Origin: an uncultured Bacilli bacterium
GTDB lineage: Bacteria > Bacillota_I > Bacilli_A > RF39 > UBA660
NCBI GenBank assembly: GCA_947626445.1
Contig: CANQSC010000002.1
Span: forward strand, 1-36,024
Direction: 5' to 3'
DNA length: 36,024 bases
Positions 17,901 to 23,889 of the stretch are shown here, piece after piece. Below the pieces are notes generated by a model. The model saw only the letters and a program-made list of their open reading frames with translations, was not told the origin of the DNA and ran no database searches. Positions within the stretch are counted from its first letter, which is position 1. Every line of letters starts with the position of its first letter. Position numbers and translations under genes: made by a program.

Positions 17901-19094
17901 TAATTTTTTTAAAAAAGTTCCATCTTTTTTATATAATGAAAATTCTGTTCCAGTTAAAGAACCCAAATTTGTAGGATTACATGTCTTTGTATCCTTATCT
18001 AATTTTTTAATTTTTAACTTTCCTAGGTACATTTTATCATATACCGTTAGACTAACTTCTGGTACTTCACTAGTAACATTAAAATAATGTTTTTCAGTAT
18101 CTAATTCATAATTTTTACCAGCTTTTGATTCTAATACGTAATAACGTCCTAATTCAAGATTATCTGCACTTGCACTACAATTTGAATCTATTACTAAATC
18201 TTTTATAAAAGTTCCATTTTCTTTATATAATTTGTAAACTGCTCCTACTAAAGAGCCTCCATTTTGAGCCTTACAAGTTTTATTATCAACATCATATTTT
18301 TTTAGTTTTAACTTGCCTCCTTCAACTGTTCCACTTATTGAAGATGTTACAGTATCAATATTACCAGTTAAAATTTGATTTTGATAATAATCAGAAATGT
18401 AATAAATTGTAGGTCTACCATACAATTCATTCTTCTTTTCTAAATTTACTGTATAATTTCCAACATTTGTAGGTGTAATTGTTAACTTATTACCATTTAT
18501 ACTAGCATTACAATTTGTACAACTTGCAACAGTAAATTTTGATAATACATTATTGTTGTCGGTAATTACTTTTGATTGACCTAATGTTAATTTTGATGTT
18601 GAACCATTAAAACTTGGCTTTTTATTGTGTTCAGCAACTAATCTCTTAATTTCGTTTCGCTCAGCACTTATATCGTATCTAGCACCAGAATCATTATAAG
18701 TATAATATCCCTCTGGTGAGTTAGTTACTGCCTCCCAAATCATAGCTTGCGTTGCTAAACGATAATCATTTGTTTGATGACCTGTATACCACCAACCATA
18801 ATAAGATATTTGAACAACTTTATCTTTTAATGTTGAACTTAATCTTGTATCATCCCAATTCCAAGATTCTCTGTATTCATATCCATAATTTGTTTCGACA
18901 TGTGGTTCTACACAAAATGTTGGTGCATTATTGACATAAAAAAATGAAGCCTGATCTACTTCATTTGAACCATCTGCCCAGTGATATGAAACATCCATTT
19001 CATAATACATTTTTAGCGTTGCAGCTTTTGTTTCATTTATTACAAAAAGACTTCCAAGCAACAACGCGACTAAATAAATAATTTTTTTCTTCAT
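14997..19094 (-). CDS. Thioester-domain surface adhesin with SpaA repeats
   Basis: This is a cell-wall adhesin of 1365 residues. A signal peptide (residues 1-24, ending ETKA) is followed by a thioester domain: C61 in APTFCVEPH and Q116 in LATQAMIWEA fit the Cys-Gln pair that forms an internal thioester and bonds covalently to host or cell-surface amines. About 11 SpaA/Cna_B-like modules of roughly 90 residues follow (from about residue 255 to 1320). Each starts with a KLKIKKLD- or LEFTKED-type strand and many end in a GxYxxxE pattern, as in modules with Lys-Asn isopeptide bonds. The end is a sortase-type signal: VPNTL, a hydrophobic helix and RKKNRK. AAGGAGGT precedes the ATG. Inside a conjugative element it could promote mating-pair contact or host attachment. 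Confidence 0.92.
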   Translation of the reverse strand: MKKKIIYLVALLLGSLFVINETKAATLKMYYEMDVSYHWADGSNEVDQASFFYVNNAPTFCVEPHVETNYGYEYRESWNWDDTRLSSTLKDKVVQISYYGWWYTGHQTNDYRLATQAMIWEAVTNSPEGYYTYNDSGARYDISAERNEIKRLVAEHNKKPSFNGSTSKLTLGQSKVITDNNNVLSKFTVASCTNCNASINGNKLTITPTNVGNYTVNLEKKNELYGRPTIYYISDYYQNQILTGNIDTVTSSISGTVEGGKLKLKKYDVDNKTCKAQNGGSLVGAVYKLYKENGTFIKDLVIDSNCSASADNLELGRYYVLESKAGKNYELDTEKHYFNVTSEVPEVSLTVYDKMYLGKLKIKKLDKDTKTCNPTNLGSLTGTEFSLYKKDGTFLKKLVIDSKCEAEATDLLLGDYYIIETKAGKNYELDSTRYDFKVTKEGLEITKTLYNKIYLGKIKIKKLDKDNNSCTPQGKAKLTGAIYGVYDSKGGLVTKVTIGNNCEGETDRILLLGDYTVKEITSPLGYRLDPSTYRITVTKDNADGVINVVSKDEVYTTNLHINKTYLTEKGVNAEVGATFDIISKTFNKVVATLVIDESATAYVEIPFDDYIIRQTKGMSGYKLTRDIDFSVTEKSKENEYITLLNEPYSAKIRVKKVDTDGNEVPIKGIRFKIFDITNNKYVCQKGTYPDVAEYCEFETDNNGEFITLDILYPGKYRLEEVDQPIEGYVWNGNGLEFEINEKSKIVYDETLEEDILDLEFANQEVKGLIELYKIGEKVEIKDGNFIYIDAPLPNVTFGLFDDKGNLIQEYTTDSNGYIRIENIKLGHYTLKELKTLDKYILDEKVYEVDLKYQDQYTPIISKSFTNKNYLKKGKLEFTKTDLTTGEPIEGVTIDIYTENGELIYSGVTDKDGKIVVENLFKGKFYILEHEPKTGYRKNEEKVYFEIKENNEVVKAKMTNKKYEGDLEFTKEDIATGESLPNAEIEIYNADTNELVFKGVTDKNGKIVVKALEYGRYKIVEKIAPNGYVLNEEPIYFEITKDGQIYKAVMTDRKITGGLLFTKEDLKTGKTLPDAEIEIYNIDTNELVYKGKTDENGKILIENIEYGKYRIVETSSPKGYLLNEEPVYFEIRIDGEIVNAVMKDEIITGGLEFTKEDFSTEKPIPNTEIEIHDANTDELIYTGTTDENGKIVIEEIPYGDYYILEKNAPIPYTLNTEKMYFSIKENGEIIKTTMKDKIITSKIILHKVDENKKPIEGVTIGVYKKDGTLINAYVTDKNGNIELELEYGEYYFQELKSADKYKLTDEKIYFNVTKDGAVIEKTLVNELEEIEVPNTLSNSYIDIIAGIIVFVGTSLIIISTRKKNRK
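15378..16479 (-). repeat. Tandem near-identical SpaA modules (modules 7-10)
   Basis: Four consecutive modules of about 275 bp encode closely similar sequence. Recurring pieces include LEFTKED, AEIEIYNxDTNEL, TDENGKIVIE and YGxYxIVE. The spacing is constant, as expected for modules copied by unequal recombination. The outer modules 1-6 and 11 are more diverged. Boundaries are approximate to a few bases. Confidence 0.75.
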
Positions 19095-19122
19095 TTCTTA
19101 CCTCCTTTTTAATTACCTTTAT

Positions 19123-19362
19123 TTAAAAATGTATCATTACATCTTTTAAAGGCGTTGCATAAATTCCCAATTTTTGTTGATATGCTACAATTTTGTCATA
19201 CAAACAAGTTAAATGTGTAGCTAACAACTGGTATCTTTCAAGTGAAATATCTAAACATGCTAATGTTCTAAAATATTCCGCATTTGAAATATTAAGTTTA
19301 CTTGCTCGTTGATTTATTATTTTTTTAAAATCATCCGACACTGATAACTTCATTTCAGCCAT
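19123..19362 (-). CDS. Small ribbon-helix-helix-like protein
   Basis: This is a 79-residue protein beginning MAEMKLSVSDDFKKIINQRA, then a SKLNISNAEYFRTLACLDIS helix pair, consistent with a ribbon-helix-helix (CopG/Arc-like) DNA-binding domain. A second helical part (residues 43-66) may be for dimerisation. AAGGAGGTGATG precedes the ATG. It lies between the ArpU-like regulator and the adhesin gene in the same direction, with a 28-base gap before the adhesin, so it may repress or tune adhesin expression. It is not paired with an obvious toxin. Confidence 0.7.
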   Translation of the reverse strand: MAEMKLSVSDDFKKIINQRASKLNISNAEYFRTLACLDISLERYQLLATHLTCLYDKIVAYQQKLGIYATPLKDVMIHF

Positions 19363-19412
19363 ATTTCATCACCTCCTTATCTTACTAATTCACTACTATT
19401 TGTAATTTCAAA

Positions 19413-19862
19413 TTAATTAAATATCTCAATATGAAAATATTTTGCTACTTTTACATAACAACTCTTTTTTCTTAAATAGATATTACTTTTATCGAGAGAT
19501 AATTTTTCTGCAATTTCTTCATCTGTATGCCTAGACAGTATCGAATAATTAAATATTATTTTTTCATCAGCCGTAAGTTTTAATCTTAATGCTTTAAATT
19601 GTTTATTCATTGATTCGATGTATTCTTTACATTCAATAATTTTTAAAGCACGTTTAGAAGTTGGGTCGCTTATATTAGAAGAAAAAATCCCCATTGAATC
19701 ACTAGATAATGGAGAACTATAAGAAACACATATTTCTTCTACCTTTGCGCTATAAGATCTATATTTTGAAAAATAATCTAATACAACTCCTTTAAGCTGT
19801 GGATAATTGTATTCATCTAACACTTCCTTTGCATACAACTTTGGTTCTTTAACTTTAGGCAT
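19413..19862 (-). CDS. ArpU/sigma-like transcriptional regulator (paralog 1)
   Basis: This is a 149-residue protein whose C-terminus (residues 95-145) reads as a sigma-70 region-4-like helix-turn-helix: LTADEKIIFNYSILSRHTDE, EIAEKLSLDKSNIYLRKKSC and YVKVAKYF. This pattern is shared with ArpU/RinA-type late-gene activators of phages and related elements. The N-terminus is helical. The start is placed at 19862 because GAGGGAG lies nine bases upstream; earlier in-frame ATGs sit on or before that site. It is a clear paralog of the gene at 20187-20660. It heads the adhesin/transfer side of the element and has its own promoter at 19982-20010, so it may activate the long transfer operon. Confidence 0.75.
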   Translation of the reverse strand: MPKVKEPKLYAKEVLDEYNYPQLKGVVLDYFSKYRSYSAKVEEICVSYSSPLSSDSMGIFSSNISDPTSKRALKIIECKEYIESMNKQFKALRLKLTADEKIIFNYSILSRHTDEEIAEKLSLDKSNIYLRKKSCYVKVAKYFHIEIFN

Positions 19863-19938
19863 TAAAACCATCTCCCTCTGAAAATACAAAAAAGGAACAA
19901 AAATCAATTTGCTCCATAAAAATAAATAGTGAAAATAA

Positions 19939-19956
19939 AAATGAGATAGCTCATTT
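19939..19956 (-). promoter_or_regulatory. Leader hairpin upstream of ArpU-like gene
   Basis: AAATGAG and CTCATTT pair perfectly around an ATAG loop inside the transcribed leader, about 25-45 bases after the predicted transcript start. It may be an operator or a leader structure. The rest of the gap 19863-20186 holds the promoter below and the terminator of the upstream gene; I see no gene in it. Confidence 0.45.
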
Positions 19957-19981
19957 CTTTAAACTTATCCCATTTTACTAC

Positions 19982-20010
19982 ATTTTAGCATGTTGTTCTT
20001 GCGTTGTCAG
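19982..20010 (-). promoter_or_regulatory. Sigma-A promoter for the 19413-19862 gene
   Basis: On the minus strand CTGACA (20005-20010) and TAAAAT (19982-19987) are separated by exactly 17 bases. The expected transcript starts near 19975, about 110 bases before the coding start. Confidence 0.65.
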
Positions 20011-20170
20011 TAGCAACTTTTATAGCAATTTTAGTTCTAAATTTAGTCGTGCTAATTCTACATAATTTCCATATTTTATAAGGCATAGAAGAAAAAATAA
20101 ACTTTTCTAAAAAGTATTATTTAAAAATTTTGCTCAAATATTTTTTTAAGCTTTTTCTTAAAAAATGGCA

Positions 20171-20209
20171 AAAAAAATAACAACCATTAGTCAAATAAAC
20201 TAATAGTTG
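20171..20209 (-). terminator. Rho-independent terminator of first regulator
   Basis: An 11-bp stem (20181-20191 with 20199-20209, one G-T pair) and a seven-base loop are followed on the minus strand by TTATTTTTTTT. The stem overlaps the last codons and stop of the gene at 20187-20660. It insulates this regulator from the one downstream. Confidence 0.85.
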
Positions 20210-20660
20210 CAAATACTTCTTTGGTAAATCCATCTACTAAACTAAATCGAAGAGCAAATTTAACATAACAACTCTTTTTAATTAGATAATATGTTTTATC
20301 AGTTTTACATATTCTATCTCTAATCTGCTTATCTTGCTCTCTAGCTAAAATGCTATACTTGTAAATCTTGATTTCATCATCTGTTAAGTTTGTAAGTAAA
20401 TGTTCTAACTTTCTATCAAACTCTTTCAGATAATTTACTACTTTTTCTCTTTTTTCAACAATCTTATATGTTGAATCAACCTTCTTATGATTTTTTGAAT
20501 ATTCTCTATCATCTGACAATCTATGTTGTTGTAATGATTCTAAATATTCTTGTGCTACTGCTTTCTTGTAATAATAATCATCAAATAAATTATAAACTGC
20601 TCTGACAATTGATTTAAGATCATATTCATCAAGATATTTTTTCCTAAACTCTACTCGCAT
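20187..20660 (-). CDS. ArpU/sigma-like transcriptional regulator (paralog 2)
   Basis: This is a 157-residue protein (159 if the TTG at 20666 is used; AAGGGGGTGG fits either). The C-terminus LTDDEIKIYKYSILAREQDK, then YYLIKKSCYVKFALRFSL, matches its downstream paralog at 19413-19862 and resembles ArpU/sigma-70 region-4 helix-turn-helix regulators. The N-terminus is helical and charged. It is monocistronic: it has a strong promoter at 20795-20822, dyads nearby and a terminator overlapping its stop codon. It is the most upstream gene on the conjugation side, and so a candidate master activator of the element. Which host genes or promoters it acts on cannot be read from the sequence. Confidence 0.72.
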   Translation of the reverse strand: MRVEFRKKYLDEYDLKSIVRAVYNLFDDYYYKKAVAQEYLESLQQHRLSDDREYSKNHKKVDSTYKIVEKREKVVNYLKEFDRKLEHLLTNLTDDEIKIYKYSILAREQDKQIRDRICKTDKTYYLIKKSCYVKFALRFSLVDGFTKEVFATISLFD

Positions 20661-20762
20661 TAGCAAGTTCCACCCCCTTATTGAACGAAAAAGAGAAACT
20701 ACTTGAAGTTCTAGTCTTATAAATTAAGTTATGCTAATCTAAATCACCAGAAACCCCAACAT

Positions 20763-20783
20763 ATTTACAAATAAATTGTAAAT
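20763..20783. promoter_or_regulatory. Palindromic operator-like site downstream of -10
   Basis: ATTTACAA and TTGTAAAT are separated by five bases, just after the predicted transcript start of the regulator gene. The position suits a repressor operator. The rest of 20667-20760 is leader without a recognisable gene. Confidence 0.5.
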
Positions 20784-20794
20784 AATTGCCATTT

Positions 20795-20822
20795 ATCTTA
20801 TAACTTTTTGAAAAAATGTCAA
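20795..20822 (-). promoter_or_regulatory. Sigma-A promoter for the 20187-20660 regulator
   Basis: A perfect TTGACA (20817-20822 on the minus strand) is followed after 16 bases by TAAGAT (20795-20800). The transcript would start near 20788. The paired TGCA dyads lie 9 bases upstream of the -35 box. Confidence 0.7.
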
Positions 20823-20830
20823 GACCTAAA

Positions 20831-20864
20831 CTGCATTTTTGCAGATAACATTGCATTTTTGCAG
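20831..20864. promoter_or_regulatory. Paired TGCA dyads, 20-bp spacing (site pair 1)
   Basis: CTGCATTTTTGCAG (20831-20844) and TTGCATTTTTGCAG (20851-20864) repeat with a 20-bp period, two helical turns, placing both on one DNA face. They lie between the regulator promoter and the terminator of the MazG/Nudix operon. A matching pair with the same 20-bp period stands at 23755-23786 on the other side of that operon. They look like binding sites for one dimeric regulator. Confidence 0.7.
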
Positions 20865-20874
20865 TTCATAGAGC

Positions 20875-20909
20875 AAAAAAATAGGACATTTCTCATAATT
20901 AGTCCTATT
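20875..20909 (-). terminator. Rho-independent terminator of radical SAM/MazG-Nudix operon
   Basis: AATAGGAC (20880-20887) and GTCCTATT (20902-20909) form an 8-bp stem with a 14-base loop, followed on the minus strand by TTTTTT. It lies about 110 bases after the stop codon of the 21021 gene. Confidence 0.75.
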
Positions 20910-21020
20910 TATAACAAGTATAACACAACATTCTTATATCTGTATCCCCCAAAAATCTTATACTAAAACTGGTAGTTGCTCTTATACTTAGTCTAATACT
21001 TAATATGGTAGTCCATCAAC

Positions 21021-22571
21021 CTAGTTAAATAGTTTTGCCCAAAATGGTACAAAGTTTTTATCATTTTCAATTGCTGAATCATAACATTTTGCAATAATAT
21101 CTTGATTAGTATTTCTTTCAACCAGAGAACAAAGTTCGTTAAAGTATTTAGTTGTTCCTCTATTTGATTTAAAACTTTTAACTAGCATTTGTGGAATAGT
21201 TTTATTATTCGTAATTACTAATAAATATACTAAATAATTTGAAGTGTTAATGTCTGTATTAACTTTCATTACAGAATATTTTATATTGTCTTTTTCATAG
21301 TCTTTATTTTCACAAACAGTTCCATCATCAAAATAATACATATCTGGATTACTTTTCTTTTGCTTGTTAGTATATTTATATAGTTTTTTAAGTTTGTTAT
21401 TCATTAATTTAACCCCCTTCTTAATATTTATTTTTGTTAATAATGAAAGATATAGTCCATTACTAACAAATGCTTTATCTAAATCTATTATGGTAATATT
21501 AATATTTTTACCATTTTCTCTTTTCCCTTTTATCCTTTTTGTTTTGTTATTTAATAGTTTTAATAAATCATGAACATCAGTTTCAACAAATCCTATAACT
21601 TCTTCTTGATCGTAGTTTCTTAAATCTGTTACATCTATATTTAAATCAGCGATATAAAAATATTGAAATTCTTTTATTTTATAATTTTTTGATACAGTCT
21701 TATTACAAGTTCTTTCTTCGACAAAAGTTAATTTATCATATTGAATATCTAAACCAGTTTCTTCTTTAATTTCTCTTACACCATTTTTAACAGTTTCTCC
21801 TGATAATAAATGACCTCCGGCAGTAATTTCAAGAAGTGGTGCTTTATTTACTTTATTATGATTAGGATTTTTAAGTTGTAAAAACACTTTATTCTTTTTA
21901 CTATTATATATTAAACAGCCAAATACTTTATGCCAATATCCTAATTTATGAGCTTGAGTTTTTTCACAATATCCAAGAAGATTACCTTTTTCATCATAAA
22001 TATCAATGAACTCAATTTTACTAGTATTACCTTTTCTAAATCTATCCAAAAATCCATTTGCATCTTTTAACATATCATTAAATTCTTTAATCATATTTAA
22101 TTTATATTTTTTAGATATTTGATAAGTAATAATAAACAATTTATATAATCTGTCTTTAACAAAATCATAGCTTGTATTGAAGTCTGCTCTATTTTTCTTA
22201 AAACGACACTCATAAATTTCCATTACAGCTTCTGTAAGTTGTCCTAAAAGAATAGTAAGACCATTTAAATCATCATACTTATAGTTTTTATATTCTTTAA
22301 TTCCATACATGTCTATATTTAATACTCTTGCAAGATTTATTAGTTGTAAAAGAACATCCGATAATTCATCACCAAGATTGTCTATTTTTCTTTTGTTTTC
22401 ATTAACATTTTCATTTGCAAATAAGACATTATATACATGACCTAATTGAACATATAATTCATTTAAATAATCTCTTGGATTCCATTCTTTACTCTTCGTA
22501 ATATCAAAATCACTAACTAATTTTAATGCTGCATCATAATAAGTATCTAAAAATTTGATTATATCTTTCAT
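21021..22571 (-). CDS. MazG-like/Nudix fusion protein with extra C-terminal domain
   Basis: This is a 516-residue multidomain protein. Residues 1-90 look like a MazG-type all-alpha NTP pyrophosphatase (helix LNELYVQLGHVYN, then E69-x-x-D72 in DELSDVLLQL). Residues 100-178 may be a degenerate second copy (LLGQLTEAVMEIYE). Residues 186-340 are a Nudix hydrolase resembling IPP-isomerase-like members (FIDIYDEKGNLLG, HKLGYWHKVFGCLI). Its Nudix box GGHLLSGETVKNGVREIKEE keeps G253, E259, R266, E267, E270 and E271, with six instead of seven residues between E259 and R266. Residues 390-516 are an unknown domain that has its own internal start signal. MazG and Nudix folds both cleave nucleotide pyrophosphates, so clean-up or processing of a modified nucleotide is likely. 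The start overlaps the upstream radical SAM gene (ATGA). Confidence 0.82.
   Translation of the reverse strand: MKDIIKFLDTYYDAALKLVSDFDITKSKEWNPRDYLNELYVQLGHVYNVLFANENVNENKRKIDNLGDELSDVLLQLINLARVLNIDMYGIKEYKNYKYDDLNGLTILLGQLTEAVMEIYECRFKKNRADFNTSYDFVKDRLYKLFIITYQISKKYKLNMIKEFNDMLKDANGFLDRFRKGNTSKIEFIDIYDEKGNLLGYCEKTQAHKLGYWHKVFGCLIYNSKKNKVFLQLKNPNHNKVNKAPLLEITAGGHLLSGETVKNGVREIKEETGLDIQYDKLTFVEERTCNKTVSKNYKIKEFQYFYIADLNIDVTDLRNYDQEEVIGFVETDVHDLLKLLNNKTKRIKGKRENGKNINITIIDLDKAFVSNGLYLSLLTKINIKKGVKLMNNKLKKLYKYTNKQKKSNPDMYYFDDGTVCENKDYEKDNIKYSVMKVNTDINTSNYLVYLLVITNNKTIPQMLVKSFKSNRGTTKYFNELCSLVERNTNQDIIAKCYDSAIENDKNFVPFWAKLFN
21402..21417 (-). promoter_or_regulatory. Internal ribosome binding site and ATG inside the fusion gene
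   Basis: GGGGG (21413-21417 on the minus strand, within AAGAAGGGGG) lies eight bases before an in-frame ATG at 21404. Starting there gives a 127-residue protein identical to the C-terminal domain (MNNKLKKLYKYTNKQKKSNP...). The signal is as good as those of real genes in this window. The C-terminal part was probably once a separate gene and may still also be made alone. Confidence 0.6.
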
Positions 22572-23695
22572 TTTCTAACACCTGCCTTTAAAACAAGTGG
22601 TTTTGCTCCATTTAAAGTAGAATTATATGTATCTTTTACGATATTATTAGTTGATACATAAACTTTAACTCCTAATTTATAAGATAAATAAGAAGCATCA
22701 CTAATTTTTAAATCAGCATTTTTAAGTTCCAAACTTCCATACTTATCAAAACAGTAATTAACGCCTTTTATATCAAAACCTAATTTTTCAAGTAATAAAG
22801 AACATTTTGCTTTTATTAGTTCTTCACTTATTTTTTTATGAGCTAATCGACAACGAGTTCTTTGTTCTTCGCTACAATGATTATAATTTAAACATTCTTC
22901 TGTACCATAATATTGGGTTGATGGTCTTTTCAATTTTGTGTTTAATCCACATGTGTTAGTTTGGAAAACTTGTTGAGAATGAGTATAATTTTTATTAAAA
23001 AATTTCCAAGCATTTTCAGGCCATACACAATTTGCTTTTAAACAAGCTTCTCTATTTTCCTTTACTTCATCCCAACATTCAATTTTATCAATAAATGTTT
23101 CAATAAGTGCTAAACCTGTTGTAACTGAAATATCAGTATATTGATTTACATAATCTAATATTTCTTTTATTTTTTTAGGATTTGAATTTTGTGGTAAAAA
23201 TGGTCTGAAATAATGTATTACATCTATCCCATTTTCGTGTAATTTTTTAAAGTTATTTTTTAATATTTGTTCAGATATTCTTGGCTCTATATCTTTACCT
23301 AATCCAGAATAGCTAATATAAAACACAATGTTTTGTTTTTTTTCTTTTAATTGTTTAACTCTATCAATAACTTCTTCTGGAATATTACATTTTGTAATAA
23401 TGATTAAATCATTCATAACATTGTTTTGATCTAACACATCAAGCAGTTTTAAAAGATATTTAATGTTTTTAGAATTTACAAAAATATCTGTATTTGGAAA
23501 CAAACATAGAGGAATATCTCTATCATAATATTTATAATTCAATAATTGTTTTACTGCTTCTTCTGGTGTTGCAAGTTCTTTAGGAAAACAATTATTATCA
23601 TTTGTTGCTTGTAATAAACAATATTTACATCCATTAGGACATCCAACAATTGAATTTATTGCCAACCAACTAGAGTGCATTTCAATTACAGACAT
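22568..23695 (-). CDS. Radical SAM enzyme with extra cysteine cluster
   Basis: This is a 375-residue radical SAM protein. C19-x3-C23-x2-C26 in VGCPNGCKYCLLQ binds the 4Fe-4S cluster that cleaves S-adenosylmethionine. The following region has the alternating strands of the half-barrel (DLIIITKCNIP, IVFYISYSG, IDVIHYFRPFLP). Cysteines C249, C268, C274 and C282 form a group (CGLNT ... EECLNYNHC ... RTRC) that could bind an auxiliary cluster. C207, C218 and C223 are further candidates. N-terminal wording somewhat recalls spore-photoproduct-lyase-like proteins, but the substrate is unknown. The stop overlaps the start of the MazG/Nudix gene by ATGA, so the two are coupled. AAAGAGGTGAT precedes the start. 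Confidence 0.85.
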   Translation of the reverse strand: MSVIEMHSSWLAINSIVGCPNGCKYCLLQATNDNNCFPKELATPEEAVKQLLNYKYYDRDIPLCLFPNTDIFVNSKNIKYLLKLLDVLDQNNVMNDLIIITKCNIPEEVIDRVKQLKEKKQNIVFYISYSGLGKDIEPRISEQILKNNFKKLHENGIDVIHYFRPFLPQNSNPKKIKEILDYVNQYTDISVTTGLALIETFIDKIECWDEVKENREACLKANCVWPENAWKFFNKNYTHSQQVFQTNTCGLNTKLKRPSTQYYGTEECLNYNHCSEEQRTRCRLAHKKISEELIKAKCSLLLEKLGFDIKGVNYCFDKYGSLELKNADLKISDASYLSYKLGVKVYVSTNNIVKDTYNSTLNGAKPLVLKAGVRK

Positions 23696-23738
23696 ATAAT
23701 CACCTCTTTTTTAATTGATGATTATTCTAACATGAATA

Positions 23739-23767
23739 TTATTAAATTTATCCATGCAATTTTACAA
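23739..23767 (-). promoter_or_regulatory. Probable promoter of the radical SAM operon
   Basis: On the minus strand TTGTAA (23762-23767) and TAATAA (23739-23744) are 17 bases apart. The -35 box overlaps the first TGCA dyad, so a bound regulator would block or recruit polymerase. Confidence 0.5.
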
Positions 23768-23786
23768 GTGAAAATGCAATTTTGCA
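23755..23786. promoter_or_regulatory. Paired TGCA dyads, 20-bp spacing (site pair 2)
   Basis: TGCAATTTTACA (23755-23766) and TGCAATTTTGCA (23775-23786) again have a 20-bp period, matching the pair at 20831-20864. They overlap and extend upstream of the operon promoter. The shared pattern TGCA-4-TGCA and identical spacing indicate one regulator acting at both ends of the operon. Confidence 0.68.
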
Positions 23787-23790
23787 ATCT

Positions 23791-23819
23791 AAAAAACCTA
23801 ATTTCAATATGAAACTAGG
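23791..23819 (-). terminator. Terminator of downstream small RNA and abi transcript
   Basis: A 10-bp stem (CCTAGTTTCA with TGAAATTAGG on the minus strand, one G-T pair) has a three-base loop and is followed by TTTTTT. It ends the small RNA described next and any read-through from the abi gene. Confidence 0.88.
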
Positions 23820-23861
23820 TCTGAATGACTTAGAGCTTCTAAAGTTTTCTAAGCACCACTC
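23791..23861 (-). ncRNA. Abi-linked structured small RNA, downstream copy
   Basis: A 35-base block (23827-23861) is repeated upstream of the abi gene at 24781-24815. On the minus strand it folds into a hairpin with stem CTTAGA/TCTAAG, inner stem CTT/AAG and loop TAG. The stem differs from the other copy (CCTAGG/CCTAGG) at two pairs, and both changes are compensated, which supports selection for RNA structure. TATAAT sits six bases before the block, the same geometry as the upstream copy. A strong terminator follows, giving an RNA of about 70 bases. The -35 match is poor. Structured RNAs linked to abiF-type genes are known; whether this is that class cannot be confirmed here. Confidence 0.7.
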
Positions 23862-23889
23862 ATTAATATTATATTATAAAAATATAAAA

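Noticed and set aside
19123..19362. Antitoxin of a toxin-antitoxin pair
   Set aside because: The ribbon-helix-helix-like protein has no adjacent small toxin gene; its neighbours are a regulator and the adhesin.
22568..23695. Prokaryotic viperin (antiviral ddhNTP synthase)
   Set aside because: The cluster motif is CPNGCKYC and the rest lacks the conserved viperin segments I would expect; nucleotide-related neighbours alone are not enough.
20831..23786. TGCA pairs as attachment sites of a small mobile module
   Set aside because: Similarity is limited to the short dyads, there is no recombinase inside, and the position at promoters fits operators better.
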